From Flectonema sp. DT1601 (Eukaryota > Euglenozoa > Diplonemea > Diplonemida > Diplonemidae), in the NCBI GenBank assembly GCA_964019425.1, contig OZ025790.1, positions 1,426,001-1,490,000 on the forward strand: a DNA stretch of 64,000 nt, written 5' to 3'. The notes beneath the pieces were generated by a model. That model was given only the letters and a program-made list of their open reading frames with translations, did no database searches and was not told where the DNA came from. Positions 10,816 to 20,092 of the stretch are shown here, piece after piece; position 1 is the stretch's first letter; every line of letters starts with the position of its first letter. Both the position numbers and the translations under genes were made by a program.

Positions 10816-11700
10816 ATGAACACCAAACTTCTATGGGGTATTGTACTATCCATTGCGAGTATTGGATTGTTAGCGATGACAGACCTAACGAGAGATGATC
10901 AGGAACCGTATGTCGCACATAAGAAAGATTGCGAAAACAGTGATGGGTGTAATTTAAACGGAGTCTGCATCGGAGGTGAATGTCACTGCAAGAAAGGGTT
11001 TATGGGTTCTCAATGTGATAAGTGTGCTCCAGCATACCACGATTACCCTGAGTGTAAACTAGATGATACATGTTATGCTGTTTCTTGGGTCAGTTGCCCA
11101 ACAGGTGAAATGAAAAGTCTCCGGCATGAGGGAATGCTACCTGGACGTCCTTCTCGCAGTGTTAACGTCGCTGATTTCATGGTCAAACCTAATCGCGAAC
11201 ACATGCCTTTGGGAGTTTCTATTGTTCAAGGTCTGTGGGGTACTGGTACCGTGTCATTAAAGCTTTGTTGGATGCAAACATGTGGACCAAAACAAGCAAA
11301 TGGAGGAAGAACATGTAAGTGGTCAAACAGCTCAACATCAATTTATATTAAAAACAACGCATGTGGATTAACAGTTGCGAGAAAGCCATCGAGGGCTACA
11401 CGTCCTGGTGGGTTTAGAGGAGAGTGTGACGATCCTTCACTCAGACAGCAACAGATATGTATGCTGCCGTCGAAAAGACATGCGATTTACGTGAGAGACG
11501 TTTCATGGATTATGAAAGAAGTACCTCAAGGAATAACTTTAGAAGCAGCAAATTGGAGAGGGAGATTCATTCATGTTGACGATGGTAAAATTGCTATTCG
11601 ACCTCAGGAATCGAGTTTAAAGGGAGGACCAGGTGGATACCTAATTTTGTATCCCCACAAACAGGAGATCACACCGTTGACAAACTGTTCAGGGATTTAA
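10816..11700 (+). CDS. Secreted protein with one EGF-like domain
   Basis: The 294-residue product has an N-terminal hydrophobic segment (about residues 5-21, WGIVLSIASIGLLAM) that would act as a signal peptide or anchor. A laminin/EGF-like Cys cluster follows at about 39-75 (CNLNGVCIGGECHCKKGFMG then CDKC). The remaining 220 residues hold further cysteines and no family I recognise. The EGF motif C-x5-C-x-C-x8-C suggests an extracellular or lumenal fold with disulfides. No second membrane segment is seen. The ATG lies at the end of a duplicated purine-rich leader. It could be a surface or secreted adhesion-type protein; no further function is supported. Confidence 0.75.
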   Translation: MNTKLLWGIVLSIASIGLLAMTDLTRDDQEPYVAHKKDCENSDGCNLNGVCIGGECHCKKGFMGSQCDKCAPAYHDYPECKLDDTCYAVSWVSCPTGEMKSLRHEGMLPGRPSRSVNVADFMVKPNREHMPLGVSIVQGLWGTGTVSLKLCWMQTCGPKQANGGRTCKWSNSSTSIYIKNNACGLTVARKPSRATRPGGFRGECDDPSLRQQQICMLPSKRHAIYVRDVSWIMKEVPQGITLEAANWRGRFIHVDDGKIAIRPQESSLKGGPGGYLILYPHKQEITPLTNCSGI

Positions 11701-13612
11701 GTTCTTTTTGTTTCTTTGTTTTTGTTATTTTAATTTAATCAGATATTGTTCTGTAACAAATCATGTATATTTGAATTTAAGTAAAGGGAAGGGAGGAGAG
11801 GAAGAGGACTGGCCTTACCATATTTATTATCAAAGAAAAAACAAAACAAAAAAAAGTTTAAAAGGAAATAAAAAGGAGGAATCCTTGTGTGAAATCTTGC
11901 CCCTCACCCATCCAGCATTAAAGTTTTCAAGCTGTAACGACCTGCAGGGCATGGGATGCTCAACCTGTAGTGCGTGGTCCCCGGGTCAATTTGGCTTGAC
12001 AGCATTTCTTTCTCTGGTAGTTTATTTAAAGCATGCGATTTTGTAGACAGAATCCAGTTATAATGATTTATGTCTAATTTGTTGAGTGTTAACTCTTGAT
12101 TTATTTATCCAAGTCACCCATCTCATTTCCACTTATTATTTTTGTAAAAAAGTAATTACGTAGTCGGAAAACGTGCGCGACGCAACCTCTTCTAGAGAAG
12201 GTGTTGAGTGATATCCTTATTAAACAAGAAAGTTAAAACTGTTGGAGGGGGGAAAAAAAAAAAAAAAAAAAAAAAAATCACTTGTGTGAAAAATCTCTTA
12301 TGATGATGTTCTAACAATGCTGTAGCATAGCGTGGCGTACAAGGGAAAGGTACACACCAATCAAGAAAAGAAAAGAAATTCTCTTCTTCACCCTTACCTT
12401 GTTTTTTTTTTTTTTTTTTTTTTTTTTTTTCCCTCCTTCTTTTTGTGTGCTCTGTCTCCGTTCTGAGATTCCGACACAAAAAAGAGAAAAGAAAGAAGGG
12501 AAAAAAAAAAAAAAAGAAAAAAAAAGGGGAAGCGCGAATTCGAAAACCTTATTATTATTACGTTAATTCTGTTTATTTTATTTATTTATTTTTATTTTTT
12601 CTGATAAGTATACTCAAAAAAACAAAACAAAAAAAACCTCCTTAATCAATTAAAGTGGAGGGATAAGAAAATTTTAAAAAGGTTCTCTTTAGGAAGAAGT
12701 ATGTAGTTGTGGCAATCCACACGCACGCATTCTTAATCGAGTGAGTGACTGTTCACCCACAGGTTGGGTATGAACCGTTTCTGCTTCGCTGATAGGACAA
12801 TGGATTCTGATTGAGAATCACATTTCTTATTTATAAATTAATAAGTTGGTCAGCGAAATAGCTTTAGATTTCTTTTTTTTTGGTCTTCCCACGCCAATTG
12901 AAGCGGAGAGGAAAGTAAAAAAAGGAATTACTTTTTTGCTCTAAACAAGAAATATCTAAGGTCTAGGGTATGAGTTTGTTTTTCGCTGTTGATAGGGGAA
13001 AGACGCTTTGTGTGTGTTTTTTTTTTCTTTTTTTTTTTTCAGACAATAGGAAATTAGGTGTGTAACATGAATGTTTTTCTCTCTTCAAATGCTGTGTGCG
13101 AGTTTTCTATAATGCTCGTAAAGACAATTAAGCGAGGCAATCTCCAAAAAAAAAAAAAAAAATTTTTTTTTTTTTGCTCAGGTGCTTTGTCTATATGAGC
13201 CATCTTGTCCTTAAACTTCCTGTTGACTTTGTCAGTGTTGTGAGGACAAAATAGGAGTTGGATAATTTTTTTTTTTTTTTTTTGTTCTTTCTTCTCCTCT
13301 TCAAGTCGCTGCAACGAGTTCAGTATCTCGGGACTCTCTATTTTGGTGTTTTTCTTTATTGAATTTTTTTTTTTTTTGTACCTACAAACACTTTCTTTGT
13401 TCGTAAAAAAAAAAGAGAATCATGGCGGCAGCGTAATTTAACCTATTCTTTTCCTTCTAATAAGGATTATTATTTTTTTTTTTTGGTGGAAACCGGTGAG
13501 CGGTACACAAGAAAAAAAATGTTGAGTTAAAAAAAAAGTGAAGTCTCCGTCTTGGTTACATGGATTGTCATAGTAATTGGGAAAAAAACGTTTCATTTCA
13601 AAAAAAAAAAAA
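11701..13612. other. Non-coding spacer
   Basis: No gene is visible. At 11930-11960 there is a short match to the start of the repeated 5' module (AGCTGTAACGACCTGCAGGGCATGG, compare 28424). At 12010-12125 there is a diverged match to the repeat at 49250-49470 (TTTCTCTGGTAGTTTATTT and, further on, GATTTATTTATCCAAGTC). The remainder is homopolymer-rich. Confidence 0.5.
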
Positions 13613-14401
13613 ATATATCAGTCATTCCTTTTTTTTGCGAACAAATTTTGGACATTGAAAAAGATTTTCAAAAAAAAATTGTAAAAATTTCGATCGAAGC
13701 GGCATTTTAATGCGCTGCATCATTGGGTTCATTTCCGTCCGAAATCGGGAGGTTGGCATCACATACTTGTCACCCGAATTGAGAAAAGAGATTTTGTGGT
13801 TTACTAAATCAGCTCAGCCGTGGACAAGTACCAAAACTAAAAATTAATCGAAGGGTCTAATTTTACACTGCTGGTCCAGCGGGATCCAGAGAAAAAATAA
13901 TCGAGCAAAAATATATTAAAGAGTACTAAGCATGTGCCGGTGAGGCAGATTGTTACTACCTGTCTTTTTGGACCTACTTTGATACTTAATGATCATTATC
14001 ACCACCACAGATGCAACATTTTCCTTACATAATTGCTACTAGGGTTGATTTGTTAGTAAAAAGGTGCATATCTCTTGAGTGCGGGAGAAGGGGGAAAAAA
14101 TAGTGAAAAAAAAAAAATTAGGGGTGTTTTTTACTCAGATTTTCTCGATCTTTCCATTCCAGGTCTGGGATTAATATTTATCATTGAGTAGTACCAAGGA
14201 AATTTTGCAAAGAGACGTTTATCTCTTTTTAGCAGCATTTACCATGTTTAAAAGTATATCCCTATGCCTAATTTTACAGATCGCACCCTCCCCGATTCCA
14301 AAAAATAAAAAATCGAGCAAAAGTAACATATCGTGTAACCTTGCTCAGGCGGTGAGAAAATGGTGTTTTTTGTTCGCAAAAAAAAGGAATGACTGATATA
14401 T
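13613..14401. mobile_element. Candidate non-autonomous element with 33-bp perfect terminal inverted repeats
   Basis: The left end (13613-13645) and the right end (14369-14401) are perfect reverse complements over 33 bases, including CAGTCATTCC followed by T8 and GCGAACAAA. The 789-bp interior has no transposase-like frame. Ends of the form CAGTC...GACTG bordered by ATAT would suit a Tc1/mariner-like MITE, but a duplicated target cannot be told apart from the palindromic ATATAT. It may instead be a large hairpin-forming locus. Confidence 0.5.
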
Positions 14402-14942
14402 ATCCCATGTGCTGAGTCTTCACAATATGAGAGAAAATATAAACATGTGAGTGAGGTTGACACCTTTTTTTTTTTTTTTTTTTTTGTTTCACCGACAATG
14501 TCGGGAAAAGAAACTGTTCATTTCTCTCCTTTGTGGTGTCTATCTGCTGCCCAAGGAAATATCTGTTGTCGACCCAAGCATGATAAATTAGAGAGAGAAT
14601 GAAAGGGGGGAAAAAAAAAAAAAAAAGGTGGTAAATTGTCCAGTCTCCTTCCCACACACACTCCCTATTGTTGTCAGGTAATTTGTTAATCAACTTTATT
14701 AGTATTCGTGTTTGTCTTTTACGATATTTAAACGTTTTATCGAATTATTCTCAAAATACAGATCCGTAGATTGGAACTTGTCGGTCAGGAGACCGACTTT
14801 ATTGCTGTTTGGATGTGAAGAGATCTTCAGTCTTTTCTATTCACATCCCACCCAGATGACCCTATTAATATAATAATTTATAACAGACATCAAAAAAGGG
14901 AGGGGAAGAAAAAAAAAATACATATAAATATAAAATAAATAA
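14402..14942. other. Spacer upstream of the PEX16-like gene
   Basis: Nothing gene-like is seen. CACCGACAATGTCGGGAAAAG near 14490 is a weak match to the start of the dispersed 130-bp repeat. No clear pyrimidine-CAG acceptor is present close to the start codon at 14943. Confidence 0.4.
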
Positions 14943-15839
14943 ATGACACAACTATGGGAAGGTTACGAAGACTGGGTTGTGAAGGGAGGAGATAAAAAGA
15001 TGAAAATGATGGGCACCATGGCTCAGCTTATGATAGGATACAATGGCAGAGTTATGGATAATGTTTGGAGGAACGAAGCGATAACCAGTCTGGTTAGTTT
15101 AATGGAGTATGTGAACAGCTTAATTCGGCACAGACACACCAGTAATGAGCCGATTAACTTGGCGGTCGTTCTCGTCGAAGTCTTGAGGATATCACAGAGA
15201 GCGGCTGAAATGGCTTTGCGGATTAGGTTGATAGGATCTCTTCACTGGCCTTGGGAAACCCCTCGTCGAGTTAAAATTCTGATTCTCTTGATCGAACTCT
15301 CGAAAGCAATATTTTTAACGATCGCTAATAAATACTTGTTGTCGGATTTAAAAAGGGTTTTCACGTCGTATTTTAAGAGAGTCTCAAGGGGAAAAAGAAC
15401 CAAAATGGTTCTACCGGTGATAGCTGAAGGTGGTATTTCCTATTCCCCGACAACGTTTTTCGACTTGTTCAGCAGCACCTCAGACCTTGCTTGTTTATAT
15501 AGACCCGTGATTTATGCATCAGCTATTTTATTTTATCATAATAAGGCTAAGCCGTGGAGGCCTTTAATTATTTCACTCGTAGCGGAAATTTATATTCTTG
15601 TTGTTACTTTGATTAAAGAACATAGAAGGTCTTCTCTATTGAACAGACCTTCTAGAACCTCTCAACTCAACGATAAGCAGCTCTCAGCAGAAATTGCTTC
15701 CTCACGTAAAGTCAGTAGACAAGTCTCGAGATTTACAGATTACTTGGTGTGGATTTTTTTTTTTTTTAAACCTGTAATTGCCGCAAAACATTTACGCCCT
15801 CGCAGGCAAATAGTTTGTCGGATACACAAACTGAGGTAG
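14943..15839 (+). CDS. PEX16: Peroxisomal membrane biogenesis protein PEX16-like
   Basis: The 298-residue protein has the general features of peroxin-16, which acts in early insertion of peroxisomal membrane proteins. An N-terminal part starts with YEDWV (residues 8-12). A middle hydrophobic segment follows, with VKILILLIELSKAIFLTIANK. The C-terminal segment has ACLYRPVIYASAIL then KPWRPLIISLVAEIY, matching the family pattern RP-x-Y followed by a W/P-containing SL-x-x-[DE] helix. Length is close to known PEX16 proteins (about 330-350). A run of 14 T near 15753 encodes several Phe close to the C-terminus; slippage there would change only the last 30 residues. Diplonemids and kinetoplastids have peroxisome-derived glycosomes, which suits this call. 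Identification rests on motif memory, not alignment. Confidence 0.65.
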   Translation: MTQLWEGYEDWVVKGGDKKMKMMGTMAQLMIGYNGRVMDNVWRNEAITSLVSLMEYVNSLIRHRHTSNEPINLAVVLVEVLRISQRAAEMALRIRLIGSLHWPWETPRRVKILILLIELSKAIFLTIANKYLLSDLKRVFTSYFKRVSRGKRTKMVLPVIAEGGISYSPTTFFDLFSSTSDLACLYRPVIYASAILFYHNKAKPWRPLIISLVAEIYILVVTLIKEHRRSSLLNRPSRTSQLNDKQLSAEIASSRKVSRQVSRFTDYLVWIFFFFKPVIAAKHLRPRRQIVCRIHKLR

Positions 15840-18409
15840 GAAGATAATATTCGATTTGATCAGAAGATTCTAACAAACGTTTCACTGACATTTCGTGACG
15901 TTAGAAGTTCCTTCTGTGTCACTTATGAAAAAATAATACGCGTGTCTAAGTTCAATTTCTTCCTGGGATTTATCAAAATAAATAAATAAATAACAGCTTC
16001 GCGATCCTCTCTACTCAGACCACGTGAAGCCTCGAATTGCGTTTGTGACTGACACATTAGAACGGTATGTTTATAATAGTAATACTTTTAAAATGTTTAA
16101 ATAAGAAAATATTTTGATCAGCAGCAACAACAACAACAAACAAACAGCCTCCCTCTGTTTGGATTCTTCATCGAATCTTGGCAGTTGCTACGACCTCTTC
16201 ACTTCACAACTAGTGGATCATAAGGACTTGTTATTTAGTAAAAGAAGGACGCTACTCCAATTCACAGCTCCGTTCTATCAAAGCTGTTGATCATTCTGTT
16301 CTTTTTCGAATGATGGAAACTAATTTTGTTTCGATTCTCTTGAGCAGTATTCTCCTAAGAGAGCTACTGAGAGCTAATAGTACTTTGTGGAAGGGTTATT
16401 GCCTACCATAAATAAATTAATTACTTCTTTATTTAATAAAGGACGCTGGACAACACGAACTTTAATTCATAGCTCTGTTTCTCAAAGGGCAGCTGTTAGC
16501 CAAAACTAAAAAAAAGAATAAGGCTTGTTGGAAGCTATTTACTTGTTGACGAGGGGCCTCTTTTTTTCATTCTTTTTTTTTTTCTTTTCTTATTTTTTTT
16601 TTTTTTTTGTCACCAATGGACACGCGTGGTGGGTAGTATTTCATTGTGAGTTTGTGTGATCGGTTTTGCGTACAAAACAAAATTGCAACACTGGCTCTTG
16701 ATACGTATCACCCCAAAGTCTCTCGAAAAACATTTTTTTTTTCAGATTAAGGCATATCGATGCCCCGTTTATCTGTAGGTGATCTAAAAAAAAAAAAAAA
16801 TGAAAAAAAAAAATACCCCTATCTCCGTCAACGACTCGTTCTCACCCGAACGCAGTCTCAAAATTCTAACTTTTTTTTTATTATTGTAATTTATTAATAA
16901 AATCACATTTGTTTTGAGGGTTGTATTTTTACGTTTTTTGGAAAAAAAAAAAAAAAAAGCAAGCAAGTAAGTAATTATTCAGGGGGGTAATTTGATGGGG
17001 GGTACAAGCATTGATTTTACGGAGATTTTGGGCACTCTCGGTTTTTTTTCGGAGAAGAAATTTTTTGGGCAGCCAAATTATGAAAACTGCAACATATACC
17101 CCAAAAATGGGGATTGCGATCCAAAGAAACAGTTATTCGGCACTTTAGAACAAGTCTTTGAAAAATTTCAAAAAGTGTGGACCGTGTGGTACCTGAGGTG
17201 TGTTAGGAAACCTCACAAAAATTATAAGTAATTCTGCGCGTTGAGCAATCTGTAACCAGCGTCTCCCTCTGAGTCGTGTGGGAGATGAAAAGGGAACCAA
17301 ATTTATGTTTTTATCGACCTGATTTGAACCTTAATAATATGCCACTAGAACCGGCTTGTTATCCCCCATGTCCAATGTTTAGGCTACTGACCTTCTCTTG
17401 AGCATCCCATGTGCTCAGCTTTCGGAATTCGGCTCGAAGCTGTGCTTCTTTCTGTACAAGATAGACAGAGAACCAATCTTTGCATGCAGATGGCAGATTA
17501 GCATTGGACCTTGCTGTCTGGAGGTCTTCTCCGTGAGGACGGGGTGGTACGCGTAGCGCCTCCTGTTGTGTTTGCTTTTGCCAATCTGAGGACCTGCGCT
17601 GATGAGGCAGCCTTTAGAAGTCCGTGCCTCTGGAATATGTTGTACGTTATCAGTGGGGCGGTCCTCATTTCGTTAGTTCCGTTTATCCTGCTCGTGAGCC
17701 TCTCGGCCTTGAGCATGGCCGCGTTTAATCTCCCAAGTGGAATGGGTGACTTATTGTTCTTGAATTGGGGACCCCTTCAAGCATCCAATACTACTGTAAA
17801 GTACTCGTTCTTACCCCGAAGGCAGTCTCTAATTCTAACATCATTTTTTAATAGTTACTTTGCTCATCTGAGTTCGTTTTTTACCCAAAGTAGACAATTC
17901 TTGGGATTGAAAAAAAACAAAAAAAAAAAGGTTTCTTAGTTTCACATTGTAATCCCCCTAGTTGGAATGGGAGGGATGTGTTGGTGTTTATGTGTGTTGT
18001 GATGATTTCTTTGTTACTATAATTGAATTTGAGACCTTCAAAATTCCAACAGAGTCGTGGATCAAATCGATCTGTTTCCCTTGATCAGCCCTACAGGTAT
18101 AACTGTGAAACCTGTAGAGGTATAAGGGGGAAAGGAAAAAAAAAAAAAGAGAAGAGAAAAAAAAAAAAAATAAAAAAACAAAAAAAAAACAAAAATAATT
18201 TAAATTCTTTTCCCACATGAAAGGGTTAAGAAAAGTACGCTTCTAAAAATCCGATCGTTTTCTTGTTGTCAAGTCAGTTTATTTGTTTTTTTTGTTGTTT
18301 TTCTCACAACACAGGTTGATAATAATAATACATAATATTATGAAAAAAGAAGATCACAAACCATTATTATGTTAATAGTTACCATTAGTTACTTACGTTA
18401 TCTTCTTAG
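15840..18409. other. Long spacer including a GC-richer relic-like island
   Basis: Mostly T/A homopolymers. The stretch 17390-17770 is clearly richer in G and C and in sequence complexity than its surroundings, and is open on both strands for 70-140 codons. I cannot match it to a family; it may be a decayed retroelement fragment. A short repeat (CTCGTTCTCACCCGAACGCAGTCTC near 16837) recurs in diverged form near 17805. Confidence 0.4.
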
Positions 18410-18487
18410 AAACTTTCAGGTCTCAATGATGTAACCAATATTGGAAATTACTTCTTGTCTGAGTGTTCACAGATCACTTGTTTTGTT
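18410..18487 (+). pseudogene. Relic of one LRR unit
   Basis: The stretch TTTCAGGTCTCAATGATGTA, then CCAATATTGGAAATTACTTC and TTGTCTGAGTGTTCACAGAT, is one 75-base leucine-rich repeat unit of the type in the gene starting at 18740 (reading LSGL-DVT-IGNYFLSECSQIT). No start codon or further repeats flank it, so it is a leftover of another family member, which suggests that these genes turn over in tandem. Confidence 0.75.
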
Positions 18488-18701
18488 AGTTGTCATCCTT
18501 GAGAAGTTAATATCCGTAACTGTTCAAAGGAAGTTTACAAACAGAGTAGAGCCGTAATAGTATTTTATAGGAAATCACAACCACAGAATATGTATGCGCT
18601 ATTTAGGAATCGAAAGCTGCTTTTCAGTTTTTCCTTATTACTTTACGATTGTTGCCGCCGTTTTGAACACTTCAGCAATTTTAATAAATATTTTTGTCTT
18701 T

Positions 18702-18704
18702 CAG
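18702..18704 (+). promoter_or_regulatory. Predicted trans-splice acceptor (CAG)
   Basis: The tract TTTTTGTCTTTCAG precedes the start codon at 18740 by 35 bases. It fits a spliced-leader addition site in a euglenozoan. Confidence 0.55.
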
Positions 18705-19795
18705 TAGATTACTAAAAAAAAGAAGCAAATAAAACAACAATGCAAGTTTTTGTGACGTGTCCGGATTTAGGACTCCCTGCGGTGTCAGTCACAGTTGGTG
18801 CTGATTCTGTTGTGAGCGACGTGTTGACGACAGCGGCTGACGAGTGGGATGTCGATGCGGATGAAGTTGAACTGTCGTTCGCTGGTGATGCCCTTTGCGA
18901 AAATGAGCGGTTAGTAGATTATGGAGTGGGTGCAAACAGCGAGTTGGAAATGCGGGAGAAGCTGGTTCGGATCTTCTGTAAAAACTGGTTTGTTGATGAT
19001 AGAAAAAGAGAGAAGCTGCTTCTTTGGATGAAAGACCACATTACGGAGGATTTATGTCTGGACACTCCCACATTCTCAGAAGATGGTTGCCTCACTATTG
19101 ACAAAGGGTTGCTTCCTTCAGATGCCAAACGGATTTCCTTCCGCCATTCAAACTCCAACAGCAAGGTCATCTCACAAGTTACTTCTATTAAAGATCATTT
19201 CTTGTCTCGTTGTTCACACATCACTTCTCTTGACCTTTCAGGTCTTAGTAGAGTCACCAGTATTGGAAATCATTTTTTGTCTGAGTGTTCAATCACTTCT
19301 CTTGACCTTTCAGGTCTTAGAAGTATCACCAGTATTGGAAATAACTTTGTGTTTTCGTGTCCACAAATCACTTCTGTTGACCTTTCAGGCCTCCGTGGCG
19401 TTTCCAGTATTGGAAATGATTTCTTGTCTAACAGTTCAATTGCCTCTGTTGACCTTTCCGGTCTCAGTAGTGTCACCAGTATTGGAAATTGTTTTTTATC
19501 GTTGTGTTGTGCAATCACTTCTCTTAACCTTTCAAGTTTTAGTAGTGTCACCAGTATTGGAAACTTTTTCTTGTATTGTTCACTAATCACTTCTCTTGAC
19601 CTTTCAGGTCTTGGGAGAGTCACCAGTATTGGAAATCATTTCTTGTCTCGTTGTTCGCAAATCACTTCTGTTAACCTCTCCCGTTTTAGTAGGGTTTCCT
19701 ATATTGGAGATCATTTCTTGTCTGAGTGTTCACAAATCACTTCTCTTGACCTTTCAGGTCTTAGTAGTGTCACCAGTATTGGAAATAGCTTTTTG

Positions 19796-19817
19796 TATCG
19801 TTGTTCACGAATCACTT
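19796..19817 (+). repeat. Target-site duplication of LINE-A, left copy
   Basis: The 22 bases TATCGTTGTTC...CACTT are repeated without mismatch at 27613-27634. Their perfection marks LINE-A as a recent insertion and fixes its first base at 19818. Confidence 0.95.
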
Positions 19818-19885
19818 GGGATCACGACACCTGCCTCCTCGCGGCGGTCCCGGACGACTTCGATAGGGGTCGACAAGACGGTGTC
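19818..19885 (+). ncRNA. HDV-like self-cleaving ribozyme at the 5' end of LINE-A
   Basis: The first base of the element starts helix P1. P1 pairs GGGATC (19818-19823) with GGTCCC (19846-19851). P2 pairs GACACC (19826-19831) with GGTGTC (19880-19885). P3 pairs TGC with GCG around the loop CTCCTC (19835-19840), the same loop as in genomic HDV. GG at 19852-19853 follows P1 as needed for P1.1. P4 pairs CGAC (19855-19858) with GTCG (19869-19872). The joining stretch ACAAGAC (19873-19879) holds a C at 19874 in the place of the catalytic cytosine, although the following bases differ slightly from the usual consensus. R2 and L1Tc elements use such ribozymes to free their RNA 5' end, and here it starts at exactly the expected base. 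Confidence 0.78.
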
Positions 19886-20092
19886 AAAGACAAGAGATGC
19901 CAACACCATCAACACCAACTACCACATCCAGGGCATCCGTACCCTGGATGTTTTTTATCAAAAAAAGAACGGAACAAGCTAGCCCACGCCTTGAATGGCA
20001 ATGGTGGAACAAGAAAGAACAGCAGAGACCGTCGCCCCCGAGACGATACTCGCGACAGGGACGAAGACCGCCCAAACAAGGAAGAACGTCGG

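Noticed and set aside
19796-19834. Intron in the ubiquitin-like/LRR gene instead of an insertion
   Set aside because: The perfect 22-bp duplication and full LINE content show an insertion; no GT-AG boundary fits.
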